DNA from: Pseudoxanthomonas gei
GTDB taxonomy: Bacteria > Pseudomonadota > Gammaproteobacteria > Xanthomonadales > Xanthomonadaceae
Direction of reading: 5' to 3'
DNA: 64,000 bases
Assembly (NCBI RefSeq): GCF_010119615.1
Contig: NZ_QOVG01000005.1
Coordinates: 124,001-188,000, forward strand
Numbering within the stretch: the stretch's first letter is position 1; every line of letters begins with the position of its first letter. The position numbers were made by a program, and so were the translations under genes. Under the pieces are notes generated by a model, which worked only from the letters and a program-made list of their open reading frames with translations, ran no database searches and was not told the DNA's origin. Of the stretch, positions 51,862 to 63,381 are shown piece after piece.

Positions 51862-52799
51862 ATGCTTTCGCGCGTCGCCGACAATCTCTACTGGTTCAGC
51901 CGTTACGTGCGCCGCGCCGAGAACACCGCACGCCTGGTCGGCGTGGGCAGCCTGCTGCAACTGGACCTGCCGCGCTCGGTGCGTTTTGCCTGGCGGCCGA
52001 TGGTCGATACGGTGGGAGCCGGCGATGCCTTCGCCGAACTGTTCCCCAGCACCGGCGACGATGCCAGCGATGCGGACGTGGTTCGCTTCCTGTTGCTGGA
52101 CGAGCGCAATCCGTCGTCGCTGCGCAGCTCGGTCGATGGCGCCCGCGAGATCCTGCGCGGCATCCGCGACACGTTGCCGGGTGAAGTGTGGGAAGCCATC
52201 AACGACCTGTATCTGTACATCGAGGCCAATGGCGAACGCGGTGTCAGCCGGCGTTATCGCATCGAGTTCATCACCCGCATTGCCGATGGTTGCCTGAAGG
52301 TCTCCGGGCTGCTGACCGCCAATGTCAGCCGCGACATCGGCTTCCAGTTCCTGCGCCTGGGCACGGCCATCGAACAGGCCGACATGACCACCCGCATCAT
52401 CGATGCGGGTGCCTCGGGCCTGGTCACCCCGCGCAACGAGGACGACCGCGAGGCGTTCCAGAACATGCAGTGGATGGCGGTGCTGCGTTCGCTGGCCGCC
52501 TACCAGATGTACCGCCGGCACGTGCGCCAGCGGGTCACCGCCGAACACGCGCTGCGCTTCCTGCTGCAGAACAGCGAATTCCCGCGCAGCGTGCAGTTCT
52601 GCCTGACCCGGGCGTTGAGCGTGCTGCCGACCATGCCGCCGCGTCCAGGCGTCGATCGCAGCCTCAACCGCGTGGTCGGGCTGATCCGCAATGCCGATCC
52701 GGCCATCCTGGCGGCCCGCAATCCGGCCGTCTTCATGGACGAGATCCAGGTGCACCTGGGCACTTTCCATGCGGCGCTGGCCGACGGTTATTTCCGCGG

Positions 52800-52803
<4 letters not shown>
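51862..52803 (+). CDS. Alpha-E domain protein (DUF403)
   Basis: 313 residues, all-helical, from ATG 51862. MLSRVADNLYWFSRYVRRAENTARL is the invariant family opening, with IREILRGIRDTLP-like and NSEFPRSVQFCLTRA blocks later. It always travels with circularly permuted ATP-grasp enzymes and presumably forms part of the same peptide-modifying system. Its TAG overlaps the TAA of the convergent kinase gene. Confidence 0.92.
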
Positions 52804-55607
<2,804 letters not shown>

Positions 55608-55631
55608 GGCGTCGTTCGCCCGGGCCGGAGG

Positions 55632-56198
55632 TCAGTCTTCCTGCATCGCCGACAGCAAGAACAGGCGCGCCTTCTGCCAGTCGCGGCGGATGCTGCGTTC
55701 GGAACGCTGCAGCAATTCGGCGATCTCCAGTTCCGACAGGCCGGCGAAGTAACGCATTTCCACTACCTGGGCCAGGCGCTCGTCGGCGGCGGCCAGCTTG
55801 TCCAGCGCATCGTTAAGGGCCAGCGTGTCCTCGTCCAGGCGCAACGGACCTTCCACGTCTTCGGGAATTTCGGCCACCCGCTTGAGGTCGCCGCCGCGCT
55901 TGCGGGCGAGGCGGTTGCGCGCGTAGTCGACGACGACGCTGCGCATCGAGGAAGCGGCATAGGCGAAGAAGTGCGCGCGGTCGTCGAACCTGGCGTTGCC
56001 GTTGCTGCCGATCAGCTTGAGGTAGGACTCATGCACCAGTGCGGTGGCATCCAGCGTGTAGCCATGCTGTCCGGACAGTTGCCGCCGGGCCATGGTGTGC
56101 AGTTCCTGGTACAGCGTGGACAGCACATGGTCGAGCGCGGCGCGGTCGCCATTGCGCGCCGATTCCAGGAATACCGTGATATCCGCCGTATCCGCCAT
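55632..56198 (-). CDS. ECF sigma factor of the kinase-associated group (ECF43-like)
   Basis: 188 residues. Region 2 (LYQELHTMARRQLSG, DATALVHESYLKL, AHFFAYAASSMRSVVVDYAR) and region 4 (MRYFAGLSELEIAELLQRSERSIRRDWQKARLFL) are complete. The YTLDATALVHESYLKL signature is typical of ECFs encoded with Ser/Thr kinases instead of anti-sigma factors. Activation by phosphorylation from the downstream kinase is inferred from that precedent. Confidence 0.92.
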   Translation of the reverse strand: MADTADITVFLESARNGDRAALDHVLSTLYQELHTMARRQLSGQHGYTLDATALVHESYLKLIGSNGNARFDDRAHFFAYAASSMRSVVVDYARNRLARKRGGDLKRVAEIPEDVEGPLRLDEDTLALNDALDKLAAADERLAQVVEMRYFAGLSELEIAELLQRSERSIRRDWQKARLFLLSAMQED

Positions 56199-56269
56199 CG
56201 TCCTTCCCCACCCGGGCAGGGACGGAATATAGCCCTAAACCGCGGCGCCGGCATGGCCGCGGCGGCGGC

Positions 56270-57082
56270 TCAGCGCTGGCAGTGGGCGCACCAGACGCTG
56301 GCGCGCTGGCCGATGCTGGCGAATTTGAGCGGCCGGCCACAGTTGGGGCAGGGTTGCCCGCCGCGGCCGTAGGCGGACAGCTCCTGCTCGAAATAGCCCG
56401 GCGCCCCGTCGGGGCTGATGAAATCGCGCAGGGTGGTGCCGCCGCGGGTGATAGCGTAAGCCAGAATATCTTTCACGGCCGTGGCCAGGGCGCCGTAGCG
56501 CTCGCGCGAGACCTTGCCGGCGGCGCGCAGCGGCGAGATGCCGGCCCGGAACAGGCTCTCGGCGGCATAGATGTTGCCCACGCCGACCACGGTCGACTGA
56601 TCCATCAGAAAGCTCTTCACCGGCGCCTTGCGGCCACGGCTGCGCTCGAACAGGGTGTCGCCATCGAAATCCTCCGACAGCGGCTCCGGCCCCAGCGCGC
56701 GCAGCAGTGCATGGGTTTGTCCCGCCGGCTGCCACAGCACGCTGCCGAACCGGCGCGGATCGTTGAAGCGCATCACCCGCCCGGAACTGAGCTGGAAGTC
56801 GACATGGTCGTGGGTAGTGACCGCCGTGCTGGCGGGCAGCACGCGCAGGCTGCCGGTCATGCCCAGGTGCAGCAACGCGCTGCCCGCATCGGTATCCAGC
56901 AGCAGGTACTTGGCGCGACGCCGCACCGCCAGGATGCGCTGGCCGGGCAGCACGTTTTCGATTTCCACCGGAATAGGCCAGCGCAGGTCCGGCCGCCGCA
57001 ATACCACGCCGCGAACCTGCTTGCCCTCCAGGTGCGGGGCCAGGCCGCGGCGGGTGGTTTCTACTTCGGGAAGTTCGGGCAT
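56270..57082 (-). CDS. mutM: Formamidopyrimidine-DNA glycosylase
   Basis: 270 residues. Excises 8-oxoguanine and Fapy lesions and nicks the strand. The catalytic Pro2-Glu3 is in [14 protein letters not shown], a helix-two-turn-helix covers [17 protein letters not shown], and the zinc finger is Cys245, Cys248, Cys265 and Cys268 (CPNC...CAHC). Its leader has no Shine-Dalgarno: a pyrimidine heptamer array ends 7 nt before the ATG. Confidence 0.97.
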   Translation of the reverse strand: MPELPEVETTRRGLAPHLEGKQVRGVVLRRPDLRWPIPVEIENVLPGQRILAVRRRAKYLLLDTDAGSALLHLGMTGSLRVLPASTAVTTHDHVDFQLSSGRVMRFNDPRRFGSVLWQPAGQTHALLRALGPEPLSEDFDGDTLFERSRGRKAPVKSFLMDQSTVVGVGNIYAAESLFRAGISPLRAAGKVSRERYGALATAVKDILAYAITRGGTTLRDFISPDGAPGYFEQELSAYGRGGQPCPNCGRPLKFASIGQRASVWCAHCQR

Positions 57083-57089
57083 GGGCGCG

Positions 57090-57159
57090 GGAGGAGCGAG
57101 GAGTGAGGAGTGAGGAGTGAGGAGTGAGGAGTGAGGAGTGAGGAGTGAGGAGTGAGGAG
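57090..57159 (-). repeat. CTCCTCA heptamer array abutting the mutM start
   Basis: On the mutM sense strand: eight perfect CTCCTCA units followed by CTCCTCG and CTCCTCC, ending 7 nt before the ATG at 57082. Sister of the folB array (CTCCTAA). Confidence 0.95.
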
Positions 57160-57290
57160 AAGCGGAATACTTTTTTGCTCGTCATTCCCGCGCAGGCGGG
57201 AATCGCTCTTGCTTCACTGCCTCTGCCTTGTTGAACCGAGCGTGCTCATTCCTGCAAAGCGGGAGCGATTCCCGCCTGCGCGGGTTTTCA
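57160..57290 (-). repeat. Composite element upstream of mutM: palindrome part
   Basis: Minus-strand order: GAAAACCCGCGCAGGCGGGA (about 57290-57269), a middle region with AGCGGG-type hairpins, the palindrome TTCCCGC-CTGC-GCGGGAA plus TGACGA (57202-57179), and a 19-nt spacer GCAAAAAAGTATTCCGCTT (57178-57160) leading into the heptamer array. Same parts, order and spacer length as at folB. Confidence 0.8.
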
Positions 57291-57326
57291 ACAGGCGAAT
57301 AGTTGGGCATGACGCGCACAAGCCAA

Positions 57327-58157
57327 TCATCCAGCACTGGCGAAGTAAGTGGCACCTTCCCGGCGAACATTCAACGGGCCGCCGTAGGCCTGCGACAGCA
57401 ATTCCGCGGTCAGCACGTCCGCGCGCGCGCCGTCGGCCAGCACGCGGCCTTCGCGCAGCAGGATCACCCGGTCGACCTGCTCGATGATTTCCTCGATGTG
57501 ATGGGTCACCAGCACCAGGGTGATGCCTTGTTTTCCCAGCTCGCCCATCAGCGCCAGGAAATCGCGCTGCGCCACCAGGTCCAGGCCGGCGGTGGGTTCA
57601 TCCAGCAGCAACGCCTGCGGCTGATGCGCCAGCGCGCGCGCAATCAGCACCCGTCGCATCTCGCCGGTGGAAAGCTCCGCCACCGCGCGCCCGGCCAACG
57701 CAGCCGCGCCCACCCGCTCCAGTGCCTCGCGCGCACCCTGGCGCATCGAAGCGCTGACTTCCGCATCGGGCGGCAGCATCAGGCTGGAAAAGAGACCGGT
57801 GAGCACCGCCGACTCCACGTCCAGGCCCGGCATCTCCTGCAGGTCGCGGCTCAGATCGCCAGTGACCACCCCCAACCGGGAGCGCAGCTCGCCCACCTTC
57901 CAGCGCGCCCGGCCCATCACCTTGACCGGCGTCTCGCCCTCTCGCGCCAGCGGATAGAGCTCGCGATTGACCAGCTTGATGAAGCTCGATTTGCCGCAGC
58001 CGTTAGGGCCCAGCAGCGCGGTGTGCTGGCCGGCCACCAGGCGTAGCGACAGGTTGTCCAGCACCACGCGCCCGCCGCGCACCACGGTGGCGCGGTCGAG
58101 TTCGATCAGCGGCTCGGCGCTGGATTGCGGGTGCGGGGCCGCATCGGGCAGGAACAT
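57327..58157 (-). CDS. ABC transporter ATP-binding protein
   Basis: 276 residues. Walker A GPNGCGKSS (50-58), signature LSTGEMRR, Walker B ALLLDEPTAG, H-loop VTHH. A single ATPase domain with no adjacent permease, so the partner is elsewhere or it acts as a soluble ATPase. The layout (WKVGELRSRLGVVTGDLSR, LVTHHIEEI) resembles ModF/YlmA-like ATPases. The start is uncertain by a few codons. Confidence 0.85.
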   Translation of the reverse strand: MFLPDAAPHPQSSAEPLIELDRATVVRGGRVVLDNLSLRLVAGQHTALLGPNGCGKSSFIKLVNRELYPLAREGETPVKVMGRARWKVGELRSRLGVVTGDLSRDLQEMPGLDVESAVLTGLFSSLMLPPDAEVSASMRQGAREALERVGAAALAGRAVAELSTGEMRRVLIARALAHQPQALLLDEPTAGLDLVAQRDFLALMGELGKQGITLVLVTHHIEEIIEQVDRVILLREGRVLADGARADVLTAELLSQAYGGPLNVRREGATYFASAG

Positions 58158-58288
58158 GGGGAGTGACCAACTGGGGAGGAAGGCAGGACCGCACCATACG
58201 CGGGCGACGGGTGAAAACCGCGCGCACTGGGGCCATCATTGTCGCATCGGCATCGGCACCCGATGCGATGCAGCCGAAGGAACCCGCA

Positions 58289-59491
58289 ATGCCTGAGTCC
58301 GTGTCCACTTTCCTGTCCGCCGGCCTGCTCGGTCTGGGCTGGTGGGGCATGCTGGCGGTGCTGCTGGTCCTTACCCAGCTCACCATCTTCTCGGTGACCC
58401 TGTACCTGCATCGCAGCCAGGCCCATCGCGGCGTGGATTTCCATCCGGCCATCAGCCACTTCTTCCGCTTCTGGACCTGGCTGACCACGTCCATGATCAC
58501 CCGCGAATGGGTCGCCATCCACCGCAAGCACCACGCCAAGGTCGAGACCGAAGACGACCCCCACAGCCCGCGGTTCAAGGGTATCGGCAACGTGTTCTGG
58601 CGCGGCGTGGAGCTGTACCGCGAGGCGCGCTGGCAGCGGGCCGACATCGAGCAGTACGGCAAGGGCGCGCCCGACGACTGGCTGGAACGCAAGGTCTACA
58701 CGCCGCACCCGCTGGCCGGGCCGACGCTGCTGCTGGTCGTGCATTTCGCGCTGTTCGGCTGCATGGGCATCGCCCTGTGGGCCGTGCAGATGGCGTGGAT
58801 CCCGTTCTGGGCCGCCGGCGTGGTCAACGGCCTGGGCCACTGGTGGGGCTACCGCAATTTCGAATCGGCCGATACTTCCACCAACCTGACCCCGTGGGGG
58901 GTATGGATCGGTGGCGAGGAACTGCACAACAACCACCATGCGTTTCCCAGCTCGGCGCGATTCTCGATGCGACGCTGGGAAGTGGATATCGGCTGGGTGC
59001 TGATCAGGGCGCTGGAGAACGTGGGCCTGGCCAGGGTGCTGCGGGTGGCGCCCACGGTGGACATACGGCCCAACATCGCGGTGCCCGATGGCGATACCTT
59101 GAAGGCACTGGTCGCCCATCGCTTCCTGGCCATGACCGATTACCAGCGCAACGTGCTGACGCCAGCGATGAAGGAAGAGGCGCGCCTGGCCGGTGAAAAA
59201 CTGCGCAAGCTGTTGCCGCGGGGCCTGCGCAAGGGACTGGCCGATGACGGCCGCTGGCTGCAGCCGGAGTCACGCGAACAGTTGCGGCAATGGATCTCGC
59301 AACGTCCGCGCATCCTGGCCCTGATCGAGCACCGAGCGCGCCTCAGCACCCTGCTGGAAGCGCGCACCCAGGATGCCTCAGAGCGCCTGCAGCAGCTGCA
59401 GGCCTGGTGCCAGTCGGCCGAGTCCAGCGGCATCCGCGCGCTGCAGGATTACGCCGCGCGCCTGAAAGGCTATGCCCTGGCCGCGCATTGA
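58289..59491 (+). CDS. Membrane fatty acid desaturase
   Basis: 400 residues from ATG 58289 (GAAGGA 7 nt upstream). Di-iron His boxes: HRSQAH (41-46), HRKHH (78-82) and HNNHH (213-217), separated by membrane helices. It introduces a double bond into acyl chains, probably acyl-CoA or phospholipid-bound, with O2. The C-terminal 130 residues are a basic, helical extension (EARLAGEKLRKLL... and RARLSTLLEARTQD) found in a subset of the family. Confidence 0.9.
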   Translation: MPESVSTFLSAGLLGLGWWGMLAVLLVLTQLTIFSVTLYLHRSQAHRGVDFHPAISHFFRFWTWLTTSMITREWVAIHRKHHAKVETEDDPHSPRFKGIGNVFWRGVELYREARWQRADIEQYGKGAPDDWLERKVYTPHPLAGPTLLLVVHFALFGCMGIALWAVQMAWIPFWAAGVVNGLGHWWGYRNFESADTSTNLTPWGVWIGGEELHNNHHAFPSSARFSMRRWEVDIGWVLIRALENVGLARVLRVAPTVDIRPNIAVPDGDTLKALVAHRFLAMTDYQRNVLTPAMKEEARLAGEKLRKLLPRGLRKGLADDGRWLQPESREQLRQWISQRPRILALIEHRARLSTLLEARTQDASERLQQLQAWCQSAESSGIRALQDYAARLKGYALAAH

Positions 59492-59555
59492 GGCCGCGAC
59501 CGCAAGGGTTTGGAAGGTGAAGAACCGCGCGCAGGCCCGGCTCTACAATGCGCCC

Positions 59556-59888
59556 ATGCATCGCACGCTGACATTGTTGCTCATGGCCCTGGCTCCGCTG
59601 GCAACGCAGGCCCAGGTCAGCGCGACCAGTGAATACCTGGCGCGCATGGACGGCGACGGCGACGGCCGGGTCAGCCAGCCCGAATACCTGCACTGGATGA
59701 GCTACGCCTTCGATGCCCGCGACGCCAACCGTGACGCGGTGCTGAGTGCCGGCGAATTGCCCGGCGGCAAGGGCCAGCCCCTGACCCGGGTCGAGCACCA
59801 GCAACGCCTGGCCGCCACGTTCCGCAAGCAGGACGTCAATCACGACGGTTTCCTCAGTGCCAGGGAACTGGCTGCCCCGCCGCAATAA
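59556..59888 (+). CDS. Secreted EF-hand calcium-binding protein
   Basis: 110 residues. Signal peptide MHRTLTLLLMALAPLATQAQ, then three EF-hand loops: DGDGDGRVSQPE, DANRDAVLSAGE and DVNHDGFLSARE. The first and third have full Asp/Asn ligands and a closing Glu. The second has Ala where Gly is usual and may bind weakly. A periplasmic Ca2+ sensor or buffer. Partner unknown. Confidence 0.85.
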   Translation: MHRTLTLLLMALAPLATQAQVSATSEYLARMDGDGDGRVSQPEYLHWMSYAFDARDANRDAVLSAGELPGGKGQPLTRVEHQQRLAATFRKQDVNHDGFLSARELAAPPQ

Positions 59889-60000
59889 TCCTGCCTCCGC
59901 CGTCAGGGCAATCTCTGTCGCGCGTCCCGCATGGCCGTGGCCAGGGCGCTGGCCCAGGACAGCTGCCTGGCCGCGCGACTGGATACTTCGCCTCACCCAC

Positions 60001-60030
60001 AAAAAAGCGCCGACCCTTGCAGGCCGGCGC
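60001..60030 (-). terminator. Terminator of the porin-MFS transcript
   Basis: Minus strand: GCGCCGG, 11-nt loop, CGGCGC, then TTTTTT, 43 bp after the transporter stop. Confidence 0.82.
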
Positions 60031-60073
60031 CAGGTATTACCGGACCTTGCGGCCCGGCGACGCGGGGTAATGC

Positions 60074-61738
60074 TTACTTGGTGATGTCGACGTCCTTGGT
60101 TTCAGGCAGGAACAGCGTGCCGATCACCAGGGTCATCGCAGCGATCACGATCGGGTACCACAGGCCCTGGTAGATATTGCCGCTGGCCACGACCATGGCG
60201 AAGGCGATGGTCGGCAGGAACCCGCCGAACCAGCCATTGCCGATGTGGTACGGAAGCGACATCGAGGTGTAGCGGATCTTGGTCGGGAACAGTTCGACCA
60301 GCCACGCCGCGATGGGCCCGTAGACCATGGTCACGTAGACCACCAGCAGTGACAGCAGCACCAGCAGCATTGGCTTGTTGATGCGCGCCGGGTCGGCCTT
60401 CTCCGGGTAACCGGCCGAGGTCAGGCTTGTCTTCAGCGACTTGCCGAAGTCCTCCGAACCCGCCTTGAATGCCGCCGGGTCCAGGCCCGCGCCTTCGAAC
60501 GCTTCCACCCGTGCCTGGCCAACACTGATGTGCGCGACCGTGCCGGCCGGCGCATCCTGGTTGCTGTAGGTCACGCCCGCCTTGGCCAGTGCCGCCTTGG
60601 CAATGTCGCAGCTGCTGGTGAACACCTTCTTGCCAACCGGGTCGAACTGGAAGCTGCAGGTCGCCGGATCGGCCACCACCACCACCGGGCTGGTGGCCAC
60701 GGCTTCTTCCATGGCCGGGTTGCCGTAGTGGGTCAGGCCCTTGAAGATCGGGAAGAAGGTCAGGGCGGCAATCAGGCAGCCGCCCATGATGATGGGCTTG
60801 CGCCCGATCTTGTCCGACAGCCAGCCGAAGAAGACGAAGAACGGCGTGCCGATGATCAACCCGCCGGCGATCAGCAGATTGGCGGTGGTGCCGTCGATCT
60901 TCAGCGTCTGGGTCAGGAAGAACAGCGAATAGAACTGCCCGGCATACCAGACCACGGCCTGGCCTGCAGTGGCACCCAGCAGCGCCAGCAACACGATCTT
61001 GCCGTTCTTGGAGAAGAAGCTTTCAGTCAGCGGCGCCTTCGACAGCTTGCCGTTGTCCTTCATTTCCTGGAACAGCGGCGACTCGCTCAGCTGCATGCGG
61101 ATCCACACCGACACGCCCAGCAGCACCACCGACACCAGGAACGGAATGCGCCAGCCCCAGTCTTCGAAGGCCTCGTTACCCAGCGCGAAGCGGCAACCCA
61201 GGATCACCAGCAGCGACAGGAACAGGCCCAGCGTTGCCGTGGTCTGGATGAAGCTGGTGTACAGGCCGCGCTTGCCATGCGGCGCATGCTCGGCCACGTA
61301 GGTCGCGGCCCCGCCGTATTCACCGCCCAGGGCCAGGCCCTGCAGCATGCGCAAGCCGATCAGGATCACCGGCGCGGCCACGCCGATGGTGGCGTAGCTG
61401 GGCAGGATGCCGACCAGGAACGTGGACAGGCCCATGATCACGATGGTGACCAGGAACGTGTACTTGCGCCCGATCATGTCGCCCAGGCGGCCGAACACCA
61501 GCGCGCCGAACGGACGCACGGCGAAACCGGCGGCGAAGGCGAGCAGGGCGAAGATGAAGGCACTGGCCGGGTTCAACGCCGAGAAGAACTGCTTGGCGAT
61601 GATCGCGGCAAGCGATCCGTACAGGTAGAAGTCGTACCACTCGAACACCGTGCCCAGGCTCGAGGCGAAGATGACCTTCTTGTGGCCCGCGGTAAGCGGC
61701 TTGCCCGAGGGCAATGCACCATTTGCAGTCGTTGACAT
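60074..61738 (-). CDS. MFS transporter of the metabolite:H+ symporter group, with insert
   Basis: 554 residues, 12 helices. SLGTVFEWYDFYLYGSLAA and RPFGALVFGRLGDMIGRKYT are MHS-family motifs (relatives of ShiA, KgtP and ProP). A loop of about 110 residues (about 345-460, with Cys in PATCSFQF and SSCDIAKAAL) lies late in the chain, where ordinary members have a short link; it may be a folded periplasmic cap. It follows a DcaP-like porin by 11 bp and acs is divergent, so a small carboxylate substrate is likely. Confidence 0.88.
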   Translation of the reverse strand: MSTTANGALPSGKPLTAGHKKVIFASSLGTVFEWYDFYLYGSLAAIIAKQFFSALNPASAFIFALLAFAAGFAVRPFGALVFGRLGDMIGRKYTFLVTIVIMGLSTFLVGILPSYATIGVAAPVILIGLRMLQGLALGGEYGGAATYVAEHAPHGKRGLYTSFIQTTATLGLFLSLLVILGCRFALGNEAFEDWGWRIPFLVSVVLLGVSVWIRMQLSESPLFQEMKDNGKLSKAPLTESFFSKNGKIVLLALLGATAGQAVVWYAGQFYSLFFLTQTLKIDGTTANLLIAGGLIIGTPFFVFFGWLSDKIGRKPIIMGGCLIAALTFFPIFKGLTHYGNPAMEEAVATSPVVVVADPATCSFQFDPVGKKVFTSSCDIAKAALAKAGVTYSNQDAPAGTVAHISVGQARVEAFEGAGLDPAAFKAGSEDFGKSLKTSLTSAGYPEKADPARINKPMLLVLLSLLVVYVTMVYGPIAAWLVELFPTKIRYTSMSLPYHIGNGWFGGFLPTIAFAMVVASGNIYQGLWYPIVIAAMTLVIGTLFLPETKDVDITK

Positions 61739-61749
61739 GTCGTTTCCCC

Positions 61750-63126
61750 TTAGAAGCTGTACTTGACGCTGGTGTGGATACGCCGCAGGTCGCCCTCGCG
61801 GTCATCTTCAAGTGCGCGCTGTCCGAAGATCAGTTCGGCGCCCAGGTCCAGCTTGGGGAACGGCGAATAGATCAGGTTGGCGTGCAGGGATTGCGCGCGC
61901 TCGGTCACGCCGAAGCCGGTGATGGCCTTGTCGTTGTCGAACATCGCCGCCGAATACATCAGGTTGGTGCGGACCTTGGGCGAGAACACGTGGCGCCAGG
62001 CCACGAAACCGCCGTAGCCATCCAGCGCATTGACCTCGCCGCTGGCATCAAGCACCACGTCGCTGCCCAGGCCGAAAGCCAGGTAACGGCCGATGCCGCT
62101 GCCGGCGTTGACCGCATAGCGGATGTCGTCGCTCTTGCCCAGGTTGAACTTGCCCGAGACGCTGACCGCCGCGCCGGTGTCGGTTTCATCCAGGTATTTG
62201 AACTGGCGGACCATGCCGGCGACGCTGAAATGACCCCAGTCACCCTTGGTGACGTAGCGGCCGGTCAGGTCGGGCATGACGTTGTCCCCGCTGTTGAAGC
62301 GCGCGCCCACGTTGAGGTACGGGGTGACGGTGGTCTGCGGGTTCTCGGCCGAGAACGACCAGGGCCCCTTGGTGTAGCGCAACTGCGCCTGGCGCACGAA
62401 CACGGTGCCGTCGGTGACGCCGACGAAATCGACCGCGTCGGGCAGGGCTGCGGTATCCATGAAATTGGACCAGGTCTGGCCGGCCAGCCAGTTGTTCCAG
62501 CTTACGTAGGCCTGGCGCAGCGACACTGCATAGGTGTTGGTCGCGGTCTCGTTGCCGGCCAGCGCATTGCTGCCGCCGCCGAACATGTCGGCCTCGATGT
62601 AGGCCTTGACCTTGTTGCCGCCGTCGGTGACGGTGTCGGCGCTGAAGTAGAAGCGCGAGAACTGCGCGTGGTAGTCGGTGTACGGGTCGCCGCCATCGGC
62701 CGTCGGTCCGCCCACCGGGATCGAACTGGGCAGGTAGAACAACCGGCCCGACGAGCCATCGGCGATGCGCCCGTCGCTGGTGTCGGTGTACATGCCGTCC
62801 ATCTTGATGAAGCCGCCGTAGGTAAACGACGTGCCCGGATTCGCGCCCGGCATGATCGGCCCGGTCTGGATGCGTGGCTTGCCGTCGGCCGGCGCGGCCT
62901 GGGCGGTCTTCACTTCGGTGATCTGCGCCTGGGTGTCGGCAAGCACCGTCTGTTGCTGTTGCTGCGATGACAGCAGCGCCTGGATCTGCTGCTCCAGCGC
63001 GGCGACGCGCGCCTCCAGTTCCTTTTCCTTGGCCGTTTCGGCAAAGGCCATGCCAGGCGCGACCAACGCGACGAACAATGCCGCGGCCAATGGCCGGCGC
63101 GACATGGATACGATGGTTTTTCTCAT
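61750..63126 (-). CDS. DcaP-like outer membrane porin
   Basis: 458 residues from ATG 63126, preceded by GGGA-rich Shine-Dalgarno sequence. Signal peptide (residues about 10-28, ending AFA), a short coiled coil (about 30-60, EKELEARVAALEQQIQALL), then a beta-barrel with SFTYGGFIKMDGMYTD and a terminal IHTSVKYSF. Trimeric DcaP porins have this coiled-coil-plus-barrel layout and pass dicarboxylates and other anions. Operon with the MFS gene. Confidence 0.88.
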   Translation of the reverse strand: MRKTIVSMSRRPLAAALFVALVAPGMAFAETAKEKELEARVAALEQQIQALLSSQQQQQTVLADTQAQITEVKTAQAAPADGKPRIQTGPIMPGANPGTSFTYGGFIKMDGMYTDTSDGRIADGSSGRLFYLPSSIPVGGPTADGGDPYTDYHAQFSRFYFSADTVTDGGNKVKAYIEADMFGGGSNALAGNETATNTYAVSLRQAYVSWNNWLAGQTWSNFMDTAALPDAVDFVGVTDGTVFVRQAQLRYTKGPWSFSAENPQTTVTPYLNVGARFNSGDNVMPDLTGRYVTKGDWGHFSVAGMVRQFKYLDETDTGAAVSVSGKFNLGKSDDIRYAVNAGSGIGRYLAFGLGSDVVLDASGEVNALDGYGGFVAWRHVFSPKVRTNLMYSAAMFDNDKAITGFGVTERAQSLHANLIYSPFPKLDLGAELIFGQRALEDDREGDLRRIHTSVKYSF

Positions 63127-63370
63127 TATCCCTCTCCCGATAATGCTGATAGGCCGCGCAAAGTGCACGGTTGCGCCGCAGACTGCGCGCCGCCGCGGGC
63201 CGCGCCTATTCGCCATTAGTCGATAGCCACCACGCGAATACGGGGCCAGGGGCGAGGCTTCGACGATGGTCTAAGCGACTTGCTGCGTCGCGGCAGCAAT
63301 GAATGCGTCAAACTCCAGCCCAGTCGCCGTTCCACCCGCGCGCGATGCGCAAGGCGGCAAACGCTCTCCC

Positions 63371-63376
63371 AGGAGG
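63371..63376 (+). promoter_or_regulatory. Perfect Shine-Dalgarno of acs
   Basis: AGGAGG five bases before the ATG at 63382, fixing the start of the partial gene at the window edge. Confidence 0.85.
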
Positions 63377-63381
63377 CAACC

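Noticed and set aside
57083..57326. Non-coding RNA gene in the mutM-ABC gap
   Set aside because: The structure is explained by dispersed palindromes also present at folB; no separate promoter-terminator pair is visible.
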